Origin: Serendipita indica DSM 11827 | Lineage: Eukaryota > Basidiomycota > Agaricomycetes > Sebacinales > Serendipitaceae | Assembly: GCA_910890315.1 (NCBI GenBank) | Contig: CAJVGD010000005.1 | Location: 1,860,001 to 1,924,000 of the forward strand | Reading direction: 5' to 3' | Length of the DNA stretch: 64,000 nt | Shown: positions 35,624-46,440 of the stretch, one piece after another | Layout: each line of letters begins with the position of its first letter | Numbering within the stretch: the first letter of the stretch is position 1 | Position numbers and translations under genes: made by a program | Notes under the pieces: model-generated | Told to the model about the DNA's origin: nothing | What the model saw: the letters and a program-made list of their open reading frames with translations, nothing else | The model's database searches: none

Positions 35624-36060
35624 GACTAGTGAACAAAAGGGGGGGGAGGGCTGTTTTGTTTATGATCTAACGACGCGGCTATGTAGCTTACGCGAGTACT
35701 TTTTTCCCGTTCTTTGCCTGGTGTTTATCGAGACAGGTGTCTGCCCAATGCATTGCATCCCCGTGCCCGATGGGATCTCGTGAGATGACAGACGGGGGCA
35801 GCCTCAGGGGGGCACTCGGGTCCCATTCGGCAATGTAAATCCTTTTCGCATAGTCGAACGGAAACGGCGGTCTTGCGCCTAGGGACGGCTGGGCCCCGCC
35901 TTCCGTTTTCGTAGACGGAAGACGAACTTCGGTGGGGGGCTCGGCACCAGAAACAAAGGCTTATTGACCGCTGTTTTATGCGACATTCCGTCTGACCTGA
36001 TCGCAACAGAGTCGACTATCGTCGCAATAGCTATTCACCGTTCAAAAGTCTAATTCTCTG
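35624..36060. other. Intergenic stretch between zinc-finger genes D and E
   Basis: About 440 bp, locally G/C-homopolymer rich (GGGGGGG run near 35640). No gene seen. It presumably contains the 3' end of D and the promoter of E. Confidence 0.4.
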
Positions 36061-36067
36061 ATGGCTG

Positions 36068-36076
36068 TTTATAAGC
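36068..36076 (+). promoter_or_regulatory. TATA box of zinc-finger gene E
   Basis: TTTATAAGC about 60 bp before the start codon at 36133. Confidence 0.55.
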
Positions 36077-36132
36077 CTGGTCTGTTATCCGCTCTGGTCA
36101 GCTTTTGGACGTCCCCCTTCCCTTACTTTGCC

Positions 36133-37371
36133 ATGGCTTACCATTCCGAGTACCAGCACCCGTACGCAAACTACTCGTCCTCTGCTTATCTTGACCACCA
36201 ACACCGTCCGTACTTTGTTTTTATTTCTCTTTTCCCTGCGTCCTGACTCTCCTGACCAGCCTCGACGTCGCCCGCGTCCTCGCATCCAACGCCCGTATCC
36301 CCTCCGCTCCAGACTCACGAGCGGATACCAGTTCCTCAGTCTCCCTCATCGTTTATTTACAACAGAAACAATGCTCCGTACCCGTCGTCCTCAGCCGTCT
36401 ACCGTGAGTCTCCCCCGAGCTGTGGCGAGCGCCCGTCACCTACCTGACGGACGTCTACAGCAAACGAAAATCCTGCATATCACCACCACCATCATCCATA
36501 CCACCCGCATCACCATGCCGAGGGCCAGACGTCGGTCCTCTACCGTCAAAGCTCGATGGACTCGCATCGACACGCTTATCCCTCCCCGCCAGCTCCTGTA
36601 CACGAATATCACCACGAACAGCCTCAACAGCGTTCAAACTCGAGTGTGCACCAGGTCCAGGGCTATTCGCCTCAACCGCAACATCTGCCGTCCCCCGTGA
36701 GCTCGCATCAGCAACAACAGCAGCCGACACACATCAACCCGCACCCATCAAGCTACTCACAGCGAGGACAGGAGATGTATGTGGCCTCGGACAGCCCAGC
36801 CACCCTCTCTGAAGCAGACGACCGACTGATGCGCTACCACTTTCCTCTTGATACCCAAGTACACCTCCGACGCGCCCTTTTTCACGTCCTGAATGCAGGC
36901 TGGAAACGCGCCAACGAGCGCGAGCCGACGGATGACATCTTGCTCCAATTTACAACCAGAAACGGCAAGCTCTACCAGTGTGCGTTTTGGAAAGCAGATA
37001 CACGCTGCGTCAAGGAATTTGATCGCAAGGACCGTGTGCTCGACCATATACGCACGCACATTGACCTCCAGCCATTCGTCTGCCGCGAAGCGGGCTGGTA
37101 AGCGCCATCTCTGCGTGCTTTATAACCCATCTCATGCTTTATGGATCCATAGTTGTCAACGGTTCTGCTCCAAACCGGATTTATTGCAGCATGAGAAGAA
37201 CAAGGAGAAAACTCAATGCGACCAATGGTCAGTGACGCGCACCCCCCAAAACGATGATCCTGACACTCATCACTGTTTCATCAGTGGTGCGAAAATCTTG
37301 CCAAAGAATCTCGCGCGTCACAAGGCGACCGCGTTATGCCGTTCTGGACGGTGTTGGCCTGCAAACCCATG
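36133..37371 (+). CDS. Multi-finger zinc-finger protein E, tandem paralogue of D
   Basis: Starts MAYHSEYQHPYANYSSS. Introns fit at about 36207-36259, 36402-36459, 37100-37152 and 37227-37285. The N-terminal 220 residues are His/Gln/Pro/Ser-rich (HHHHHPYHPHHH and QQQQQ runs). The conserved half has a helix (LRRALFHVLNAGWKRANEREP), then YQCAFW-x4-RC-x5-DRKDRVLDHIRTH, LQPFVC, and across an intron GCCQRFCSKPDLLQHEKN. After a further intron come CDQCGAKILPKNLARHK and ALC. Both last introns interrupt a cysteine codon after TG, exactly as in D. It lies 510 bp downstream of D in the same orientation. It resembles a transcription factor with an activation-type low-complexity N-terminus, but targets are unknown. 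Confidence 0.75.
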
Positions 37372-39254
37372 AAACACCATCGTCTGTGAGGATAGAATGG
37401 CGTTTTCGATCCGCGTAACGCTCCTCGGAGGAGTAGCCAGATGTCTGGATGGTCTTGTACTCGATATGGCCTCTCGGTCCCTAATCAGCTGTTTTTCGTC
37501 TTCCTGTCTATCGCCCTCGCGCCACCGAAGATGGATCCTAGACGTGGACACTGTGTATAGTCACCTCTATTAGCTTGGTATTCAACGCGCCCCACATACA
37601 CGTAGGAGCAACAGGATTTGTAGAAACACCGGTCTGGAACGCGTCCCAACCTTCCGTCACGCTAACTGAGCCCGCGGTTCACTTGAGATCAGTCGATCCT
37701 TGACCTGCGGCAGACGCGACGCGCGTGGCGTTTTACGAGATGAGTTGTTCGTCCTCCTTTAGCCTGTCCCAGCCAGGCGTGGGATTTCTCCTCCCTCTCC
37801 GCTTGTCATCTCGTTCCCAGTCGACTGGGACGCGCCCCGCCGTGTCTCGAACAGTAATCTCGATATGCTGTAATATAGTCGCTTAATCCATTTGAGTCGT
37901 CGACACACCGGCATTAGACGCGCATCCGGATCAAGTCGCCGTATCTCATTCACAGTTTCCGCCCCACCCACGCAACCAGCTTGTCCTTGCTCGCTGTACA
38001 ACGAGAGCGAGATTCTCGTAAAGAGAGGTAATGTGTCGATCACTCCTGCCTGTTCCCTCAACATGAAACGCGACTCGCGATATTGGGCGGCGGAACGAGC
38101 GCATTTGCATATTCGGTTTTGCCCTCCCCCCTTTGTTCTCGCCTCCGCCCAGACGAGGGGAGATAGCGTCAAACCGTCTCGTCCGGAAGTGGGCATGCGG
38201 GCGCGCGAGAGGCACGACGCGTCTATCGCCATCTTGATGTCGCCCTCGTTTTGTTAGCCTAACCGAATCATGCATGCGCATGGAATGGTGGCAAGCTCTC
38301 CACCCACGACGAGCTGCCAGCTCTTGTCACCCAACATATCGTCACCCGTCCATTGTCGACGGAGGTCGTTGCACCCGCAATGACGAAAAAGGGAAAAAGC
38401 GGCAGTGTTATAGAACAGTTGTAAGAAAGGTTGGCAAAAAGGGTCCGGCGGAGGAGGACGAGCGAAGTAGAGTCGGTTCCTCGCCGTCCTTGTTCGAAGT
38501 CATTATTTTACGTTCCAGACGTCGTCCAGTTCGACAGACGCGATCGGCATCGTCTACCTCCGGACCGCGCACTAGGGCCGCTCGACGGCTCGAACTGTGT
38601 CTCGACAAGACCTCCCCCGGTCTTTGTAACGGCGGACGAGGGAAGCAGGGTTGGCAAGTGGCGAATTCGAGCAGCGTAGTGAGCACGTTGGATGCTCGTG
38701 GCACGTAAAATTCTGAACAAGATAACGGCCCAAATGGAGCCCCCTCCGTCCCTGATGTTTCCCCTAGCGAGCACCGAGGGAGCCGTTTGGGGGTCTTTCG
38801 CGACCCGTCCAATTAGATGAATCAAGTTACCATCAGTATGCGTCGATTGAGAAAACTGGGAGCACTTACGTACTCGCGATTTCTGTTCTATCTTTGCGAG
38901 AATGCCCTCTAGCCCTGAAATTGCAGGCAACCACGAGTTCCAGCAGTGGATTCTGTCAGAAGGTGTATGCGTTTCAACGTCATTAACATCGCACAGGGCC
39001 ATGAAACCCCCAAAGGAAACCAAAGAATCGCGACAAAAGTGACATTTTCAGGAGATTAAAGCAGCTAAATCGTGTATCAGTGTATTGAATGTTATGAATT
39101 CGCGGCAGGTAGATCATGGCCAACGAAGTAGAGAGCCAAGTTGTACAATAAACTTGGTCCCCTCGCCCACAGGTGCGGGTGCTCAAAGATTCATGAAAGA
39201 CGTAATGCTCACCAATGATTCGATAGCTATAATTTAATCAGCACTTTAATCTCG
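37372..39254. other. Long unassigned stretch
   Basis: About 1.9 kb with overlapping open frames on both strands but no recognisable protein. The best candidate lies at 38379-38670 on the plus strand (starting MTKKGKSGSVIEQL, later VVQFDRRDRHRL), yet a stop interrupts it and no clean splice rescues it. The segment is GC-rich and Arg-biased in every frame, a typical source of spurious frames. Confidence 0.4.
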
Positions 39255-40518
39255 ATGCTACGACTCCTTCCACTCCTTTATTCGACCGCCACACTCGTTC
39301 AGGCGCACATTGCTGCTTGGAACGAGGGCATGTACTGCCTCAATGTACGGCATTTTTCATTTGACTTACTTTCTTATTCTCATCCTGAGCAGGGTACGAG
39401 CGGACAAGACAATCAGAATGCAAACGAAGCCGTGACACCGCTCTATCAACTTTCGTTCTCACAATGGTGGAGTAAGAGCTTCAAATAATCTTATGGCTAT
39501 GGTTCATGAGCTCAACAGTGCACCATAACAACAAGGTCTTCCGCCTGAGCAGCTGTTCCAACAGGAGTGGCTAATGGTTTGCAGTGCGACGAGTTTCCTC
39601 CAGCCCCAGGGAAATTTCTTCAACTCCCCGCTGGTGGAAGCTTCACGGTCGAACTCGCTGACAATCGTGCTCATACGACGTTTTCATACGGCGGACGCTA
39701 CACCTCGGACTGGGGAGACGGAAAAGCCCACCCAGAATTCTCTTCAAAGGACCGAAAGGATGAATGCATTACTTCTCCTAATCGTATGAGTTCTTCGCGC
39801 CTCATATACCAGTAGTAATCTTGGGCTAGTTCACACCACCAACGAGACAGAGGCAGCAGGCACCGCATTTGCCATCTCTTATCATGTATGCAAATGATTT
39901 TGGGTGGAAACCGGCTCATGATGGCGACAGAGCAATATCAAGGACGTCACACCGGAAAACTTGGTCGTCTTTAGTGTCAAGTATCACACACCTTGGAAGC
40001 GTCTTACGACCTACGACGTACCGTTGTCGCTACCTGCATGTCCAGCAGGAGGCTGTCATTGCGTATGGGGGTACGACGAACCCTGAATTGGTCACCTGCT
40101 CGCTCACGTTCTCACTTGCATTAGGTGGATTCCGAATCACTGCGGACAATCCAACATGTACATGCTTCCGTACAAATGCATTGTCACAGGAGCGAAGAGC
40201 ACCATTCCTTTGGATACGCCAGCCAGCCCGCCTCGGTGGTGCGAGGATGATCCAACCAAGTGCATCAAAGGTGCCAAACAAATGATCTTTTGGGCACAAA
40301 AGGATGGTAACAATGTCATTGTCGAAGGCACTCAACGCGACGGGCATCTCAAAAGCCCGGGTTATAATCAGAAAATGGGATTCCGTGAAGGTATGTGTTA
40401 ACCCACCTAGCGTATCAAATCGTTTACACCAAGTGCAGGAGCACAGGATGACATCTTCCAGAAGCCGAGGGTTGTCAGTTCGCGACACCTGCAAGTCCCG
40501 ATGATGTACGAACAATAG
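39255..40518 (+). CDS. AA14-family lytic polysaccharide monooxygenase, copy 1
   Basis: A secreted copper oxygenase. AA14 enzymes of Pycnoporus act on xylan coating cellulose. Eight exons fit: 39255-39344, 39393-39471, 39519-39535, 39585-39783, 39830-39885, 39931-40070, 40125-40390 and 40439-40518. The third is only 17 nt. A signal peptide ([11 protein letters not shown]) ends directly before [13 protein letters not shown], so the mature protein begins with the His needed for the copper brace. Family blocks follow: [42 protein letters not shown] (second candidate His ligand), [18 protein letters not shown] (candidate Tyr in NMY) and [13 protein letters not shown]. About 300 residues, normal for the catalytic domain. 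No carbohydrate-binding module. Confidence 0.88.
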
Positions 40519-40830
40519 ACGCCACTTATCTCTTCTTGGTCCACTTCCGTACTTTCTCGTGCCTTTATCAAATTAGTTTGCTCTTTCTCGGTCACGCTTT
40601 TCCATTTTAAAGTTATTTAGCAAGCAAATACTCAGCGCAGAGAGAGGAAATACACTTCATGGGCCCACTACATCTCAACCGAGACTCAACGAGCACTCGC
40701 TGCCTCTTGCCACCCAATCCCAACTTGCACTCGTCTACTGCAATCCTTTTTGTGGGTCCGTTCAATCCTAGCATGTATAGCACTGATATATGTTATAGAA
40801 TCCTTACTATATCAGTTTATTTATCTTAAT
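40519..40830. promoter_or_regulatory. Intergenic/promoter interval between the AA14 genes
   Basis: 312 bp between the stop of copy 1 and the start of copy 2. It contains the promoter of copy 2. No specific element can be supported. Confidence 0.35.
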
Positions 40831-42207
40831 ATGCGTTTGCTCTCTACTTTCACACTCCTGATGCCTTTGGCTCGTGCTCACATGGCAGCGTGGTCAAAGG
40901 GAATGTACTGCTTTAATGTCAGGAGCTCTTATAAACTCGCGATATTGATTGACACTGCCAAGGGCACAAGCACAACCGACAATCCGGACTCTAACGAGGC
41001 TGCGTTCCCGGTGTTCGGTCTTCCCCGCTCTCAATGGTGGAGTACGTCCGATATTGATCCTGGAGCTTCAATTAAATACTTCTAGTGCACCATAATAGCA
41101 AGGTTGGCTCAATCCTTTTCACTCTTCGCCACCGAGCTCTTCCACAGTGCGATGACTATCCTCCGGAGCGTGGAGACTTCCTGGAGCTGTTAGTATTGTC
41201 TCTTGCATTTGACTTCGCTCATCGTATCACAGACCCGCTGGCGGCTCCTTCACCGTCGAGCTTGCCATGAACAAGGCATTTACCAGTCTATCGTACAATG
41301 GTCAATATACAACGGAATGGGGAGATGGTCAACATCATCCTGAAGGCTATTCATCCACGAACACCGGAGGCGCTTCACTCAACAGCGCTGGATGCCTCAG
41401 CTCTCCGAATTGTATGTCATCCCGTGCTTCGAATCTCGAAATCCTTATGCTTTCTAGTTCACACCAAGAGTGAAGGAAACGCTGCAGGCTCAGTGTTTGC
41501 CATTTCCTACCAGGTGATAATCTCTTTGAGTCGGGCGAATGTTTCTGACCCGTTGTCAGAGTGATATCACCAAAGTAACTCCTGAGAATCTTGTAGTCTT
41601 CACTGTGAAGCATCAGTACGTGGATCGGTACTATCAACGACTGGTAGCTCACCGGCATAGCACACCATGGAAGCGCCTCGCCACCTACCAAGTTCCTACC
41701 GCTCTTCCTGCATGTCCAACTGATGGGTGTCACTGCGTTTGGGGGTAAATCACTCTTTCCAAGAGACGAGTTTATACTAATCCTTGGTAGGTGGATTCCT
41801 GACCATTGCGGAGAGCCAAATATGTACATTCACCCATACAAGGTACAGAAAGGTCCAATTAATACCACATTATTCTCATTGGCAACTAGTGTACAGTCGT
41901 TGGGGCAACAAGTACCGTCCCTCTCGCGAAGGCTCGACCTCCCAAATGGTGCGACGGCGATCAGAAGCGCTGCATCACTGGTGCCAAGCAAATGATCTTT
42001 TGGGCTCAGAAAGATGGGAACAATGTCGAGCTTCAAGGCGACCAGGCGGACGGTCAGACGAAGAGTCCGGGCTACAATATGAAGATGGGCTTCCATAATG
42101 GTGCCCAGAACGACATATTCATGGAATCAGACGACAAAGACCGCCTACTTCGTCATAAAGTCTATGCTCGACTCTCGCGCTCCACACAGAAACATGTCCA
42201 TATGTAG
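40831..42207 (+). CDS. AA14-family lytic polysaccharide monooxygenase, copy 2
   Basis: Tandem paralogue of copy 1, same strand. Exon 1 (40831-40917) encodes a signal peptide ([10 protein letters not shown]) followed at once by [13 protein letters not shown], keeping the N-terminal His. Later exons give [92 protein letters not shown] and [18 protein letters not shown]. An intron near 41842-41890 replaces sequence after HPYK and restores [11 protein letters not shown]. It has a longer loop than copy 1 ([14 protein letters not shown]) before SSPN. The C-terminal 25 residues after AQNDIF differ from copy 1. The predicted activity is as for copy 1. Confidence 0.85.
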
Positions 42208-42357
42208 CCAGCCATTGAACCCGATTGCTCCATACTATATTCATCTTGAGCACTCCAATTTATGATCAGGATACATTAATTTTCTTTGCAGGTGATAACG
42301 CCTTTAGTGAGAATACTTTACAAGAAATGATCACATTGGTCAGGAAGAGGTCTCGAA

Positions 42358-44641
42358 CTATGCCTTCTTTCGACGCTTTTTCCGCTCTTCAGCCGTGGTC
42401 TCTTCGTCATTCTCGACAGATGACCCGCGAGGACCATCGGTGCCATGCGCAAGCGCCATTTCCACTTCGATCTTGTTCAACTTGACGATCGCTGCGTTTC
42501 TGATCTTCTCGGGAATCTTGCTCCAGTAAATTTCCTCCGCCCGCCCTTGAACAAGCTCGGCCACTAGGGGCCGCGTCATGTCTGCGTCGCCTATGCTCAT
42601 AGTCGGTTTACTGGAGCTTGCTATGGGTGTTCCCACCGTGTCTTCACCGGTTGCTTGCACGAGGTTGTGTGAACCAAGATACGTCGAAAGCGCTCTTGCG
42701 ATGGATGGGTGAGTGAGGCGGAGGTGGCACTATGTTAAATGTCTCGTATCAGCTCTTGATGTTTGTGTAGAGGAAACGACATACAGAGCTCATCCCTTTT
42801 GACCAATCGACGTAATCCACTCTTGAATTTGATGCACCTTGTCCAGAAGAGCTAGGGGCGATTGTGGTGGTGCTACCGAATGCGATGTTTAGGATATGAC
42901 TGAAGAGGGATTTCAGCGCAGTCTTGTTCGTCTGGGGATGCACGTTTTTGATGAAGAGCAGGCATCCATGTGGATAATCTGAATCTTGATCTCTTTTTTT
43001 CAAGGGATCATGCACGCTTCTTTGTGGAGTGGGTGCAAGATGAGGCGGAATCTCGCGACCTCTTGATCCATTCTGTGTGGGCTGTGTAGACCCTGTGGTC
43101 TGTATAGACACCGATTCAGCGGCTCCTTGGGTGGTACGGAACGTAGTGGCAGCCGTGCTGGATGTAGAAATGCCACGTCGCATCGCTTCGTACAGAGCGT
43201 CCTGCCGAGCAGTATATTCGTTCTTGAGCTCCGTCCATCTGTGGCTACAAGTTTTCAGTCAATACCACGACGCAGGTGAATTTCTTATTGATGCATACTA
43301 GGTCATGCTCCGGAAACCTGACTCAGTCGCCTCTTTGACCGCAATCTTGTGCTCATTATTCTCTTCTGAAAGATCGAGGTTCATTAATTCGTCACCAATG
43401 TCCGAGTCTTCATCAGAGTCTTCTGGAAATCAGGTCACTTCAAGTCATTGAAAGCTCTAAAACGTGCTCACCAACTCCTTTTTCATCATTACCCTGTATG
43501 TGTGTTGTGTACCATGGCCATCGCGACGCTAACCTCTCGGCTTCTTCCACGCTACTGAAGGTGACAAAGGCGAACCCCTTGCAGAGCGGAATATCTCCTT
43601 CAACTGCTTTGGCATGTGTGGGAAGCTCGAGATGCTGTATTCTGAATGTTGCTGTGGAGGAGCTTGATTCGTCGTCCATTATGATAGCCTGTTCCGACCT
43701 TTGGTTGATATCATTGGTGAGAGAGCGCATAAACGCGAGTGCACCCGGGAGACTCCAGTGATTTCGCGGAAGGTTCTCCTACACGCGCTGTCAAAGAAAG
43801 TTGTAATCGCGCAGCAATACAACCATAAGGAATGTCTGCGGGAATAACGGATAAATGAAACTTACAATATAGATGGTAGACCTCTCCCAATCTTCTTGAC
43901 TTCTTTTCCAAAAGTCGCCCGCTTCGGACATCTCTTTGGTAGAGCCTGAAGACGGTTCTGTTTTGTATCGCAACGACTTCCAATCTACTCGACGAATGTT
44001 GTAGCTTCCAGCACTGCTAGTGGCGTATTTGAACCGTGCACCGCTAGATGGGGCCGGCACGACCTTCAGTTGAAGCTCGACGGCCCCAGTGCCAAAATCT
44101 TTGAGTGCTTGCAGTATAGAACCCTCTGAGAGCGTCGCTCCAGAAGCGACTACGATCGATGACTCGTTTAGCAGTCTTGAAAGTGCAACATCTCGTAGCA
44201 TGTTAATACAAGGAGAAAGTTGAAGGAGCGATACGTACATCCAGACGTATTCTTATCACTTGCATACCGTCTCAGATTGACATTCTCCCACAATGCATAA
44301 TCCGACATTGCTGTCTCGACGAGCACGGCAATTTCGTGCGGCTTGAGTGGCTTGATCGGTTTCCTTTGAATTTTTTTCACGTGCGTAGTATCCTGATCTC
44401 TGTCTTTCCATCTTCCCACTTTCGATATGTCCGTGGATTGCGGATTCAGCGGGTGTGTGGTTGACGGACTTGACAATGGATGCGAGCCGGATACAGTAGA
44501 TTTTCTTGATTCATCAATCTTAGGAGGCGTGTCGACGTCGATTTGCATGCCATCTATCTTCGCAGAGCCCTCCAGAGGCTTTGCTGCTGCAGCGGCAGCG
44601 CGTTTGGCGGCTACACCGCGCGGTAGAAGTAGATTCGACAT
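42358..44641 (-). CDS. La-related protein, LARP7/Pof8-like
   Basis: An RNA-binding protein with a La module and a C-terminal xRRM. From ATG 44641 it starts MSNLLLPRGVAAKRAAA. The La motif follows near residue 95 (KPHEIAVLVETAMSDYALWENVNLRRY) and continues in the next exon (LSPCINMLRDVALSRLL). A first RRM covers STIYIENLP and LCKGFAFVTFSSVEEAERLA. The C-terminal part has CLLFIKNVHPQTNKTALKSL, then VDYVDWSKGMSSCHLRL, and EEIYWSKIPEKIR, which resembles the xRRM and following helix of LARP7. In fission yeast Pof8 is such a protein and loads telomerase RNA. In animals LARP7 binds 7SK. Either role would be inference here. It ends in a basic KKRRKKA. Divergent from the SCOC-like gene, 170 bp apart. 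Confidence 0.78.
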
Positions 44642-44811
44642 TGTGTTTTCAGATCATGCACAGTCGTGCTCCAGCCTATGGACTCGTAAATCGCAACCAA
44701 AGACGTAGTAGAGTCCAAGAGGGTCTGCATCGATTCAAAACTTGGACCTGCCCTCGTCATTATTGTGCACCCGCTCAGTGTACTAGCTGGATAAGACGAC
44801 AAAGAGAATCC

Positions 44812-45155
44812 ATGTCGTCGTTTCAGAATGAATTTGACGACTCGCCGTCATGGGGAAGCAATGCGCACGCTGCGCCAGGCGATATTTTGCGGGATGCAAT
44901 GAGAAAGGAGGCGCTGATAAAGTAAGTGCTGCATGTTCTTCGTTACTCCTCTGACACTATGCTTCAGAGAGATAACAGCCGGCCAAGAAGACTTGCGCGG
45001 TGAGTGCATCTTGTCATCGTCTGGCAAAAACTAATGCCATACTAGCTCTTGTCGGTCGCGTTCAAAGTCTTCAGGACGAAGTTGAAAAGCTTACGTCGGG
45101 GAATGAGATGCTGCAAATGTACATCGAGAATCTATCCAAGCAAATCAAAGGCTGA
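44812..45155 (+). CDS. Short coiled-coil (SCOC-like) protein
   Basis: Three exons (44812-44922, about 44969-45000, 45047-45155) encode about 83 residues: MSSFQNEFDDSPSWGS, ALIKREITAGQEDLRALVGRV, then a leucine-zipper-like helix with VEKLTSGNEMLQMYIENLSKQ. The helix matches the SCOC family, small Golgi/endosome coiled-coil proteins that bind Arl GTPases in animals. The N-terminal half is unrelated to animal SCOC. Head-to-head with the LARP7-like gene. Confidence 0.75.
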
Positions 45156-45389
45156 GCCTCTTCGCGGTCGTTCTTGGTATGAATGAACCAACTCAGTATC
45201 AAACGAGATTACACCACTCAACCAATGGGTATATTGGTCAAGCAACCTATCGCACAAGAGTACAAAGATGACGATATACTACGCTAACGGCAATGGCAAA
45301 GGTAAAATTGATGAATAAATTCGAAAAAGGCGCATCAACCAAGTCGAAGAACACGACGAGGTGGCGTGCATCCAAAAGAGTCGTAGAAT

Positions 45390-46095
45390 CTAGTGCAGGC
45401 CGAGAGGACTACATCCCATGCTGATGATACCGTTGCTGCGAACACACGAGCATCAGCGCCAAGAGTAGAGAAGGGCATCGAAGAAGACGTACTACTTGTT
45501 GCCTGTGCAGCACACGGGCTGGCTGCGGCACGAACTGGAACCACCAGCGACGGGGACGAGATCGGCGAGAGGCGTGCACTGAACACCAACCATAAGGTCA
45601 TCCAGAGGAATGCTAGCACCGAGGAGTTGGCCGAAGAATCCCTGACTCTGGAGGTCTTGCGTCTGATGCAGGCTTTGGCAGCACTGCGCGGTTCCGACTA
45701 GGTTGAAAACCGTCAGCACAAATAGATATTCGGAGGCATGGAATAAGAGACATACCAGAGCAAGAGCCCTCGTTGGAGGCCTGGGGCGAGTTGACGTACT
45801 GCGGCTGGGTATTCTTCCTGGTGCGGCTTTCGAGGATATTGACGCCACGTGCGTTATAGCTGCCTACTCCACCAGCCTTGCCTGCGGCACCGACGACGGC
45901 ATTGTCGAGATTGCCACTTGCGACGTTGGTGTCGCCGGCGTTGGAACTACCAACATTGGCCACCCCAATCTGTCCAGTACTGACGGAAGCTCCGTAGTTG
46001 TTGGATTTCGGCCCGTAGGATGGGTAAGTCGGAACAGCGCGCACTCCTGACAGTACGCCGAGGACAACAAGGACAAGGGTCGAGGTGAGCTGCAT
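45390..46095 (-). CDS. Class I hydrophobin with a long N-terminal insert
   Basis: A secreted amphipathic coat protein. Three exons: 46095-45756, 45697-45496 and 45435-45390. The signal peptide reads MQLTSTLVLVVLGVLSGVRA. About 90 residues rich in Gly/Asn/Val/Ser follow (for example QIGVANVGSSNAGD) before the first cysteine. The eight cysteines are spaced C-x6-CC-x33-C-x15-C-x5-CC-x11-C-x6-end, within the class I range. The last exon adds NGIISMGCSPLGLH, the usual hydrophobin ending. A basic RTRKN lies between insert and cysteine core, a possible Kex2-type site. The insert is unusual, since most hydrophobins reach the first cysteine within 30-50 residues after the signal. Confidence 0.85.
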
Positions 46096-46440
46096 CGCGT
46101 AGAGGATAGTTGGGAATAATACGACTGATTCGAAAGTAGAAGTGATTGCTAAGATAGATAATAAGAACGGTCTTGTAGGGGAATAAAGTGTGATGAGGCA
46201 GCAAAGGGGAATATGACCCGTCGAACAAAAGGAAGAGTGGTGAGGCAGCCTCGGGACAAACAAAGTAGCCTTATATACCGCACTTTCCATCGATAGCGCA
46301 CAGACCACTGCGTGAATCTTGGAGCCTCTGGATCGAGCGGGCGCCGGCCAAACCACACAAGGTCTGCCCAGCAAGTGCTAAACTCACGAAAGGATCTCTA
46401 AGGTTATTTTGAGAGCCAAGAAAATGTATATCAGCAACAT
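46096..46440. other. Intergenic, hydrophobin promoter side
   Basis: Between the hydrophobin start (46095) and the SAP18 stop. A TATA-like box (TATATAAGG on the minus strand, near 46270) could serve the hydrophobin, giving a 5' UTR of about 150 nt. Confidence 0.4.

Noticed and set aside
37759-38281. 157- and 111-residue minus-strand frames
   Set aside because: They overlap in different frames with no recognisable domain. Kept only as unassigned sequence.
38274-39023. Overlapping frames on both strands (for example 144 and 171 residues)
   Set aside because: Arg-rich composition from GC bias. No conserved motif and no consistent splice model, so not called as genes.
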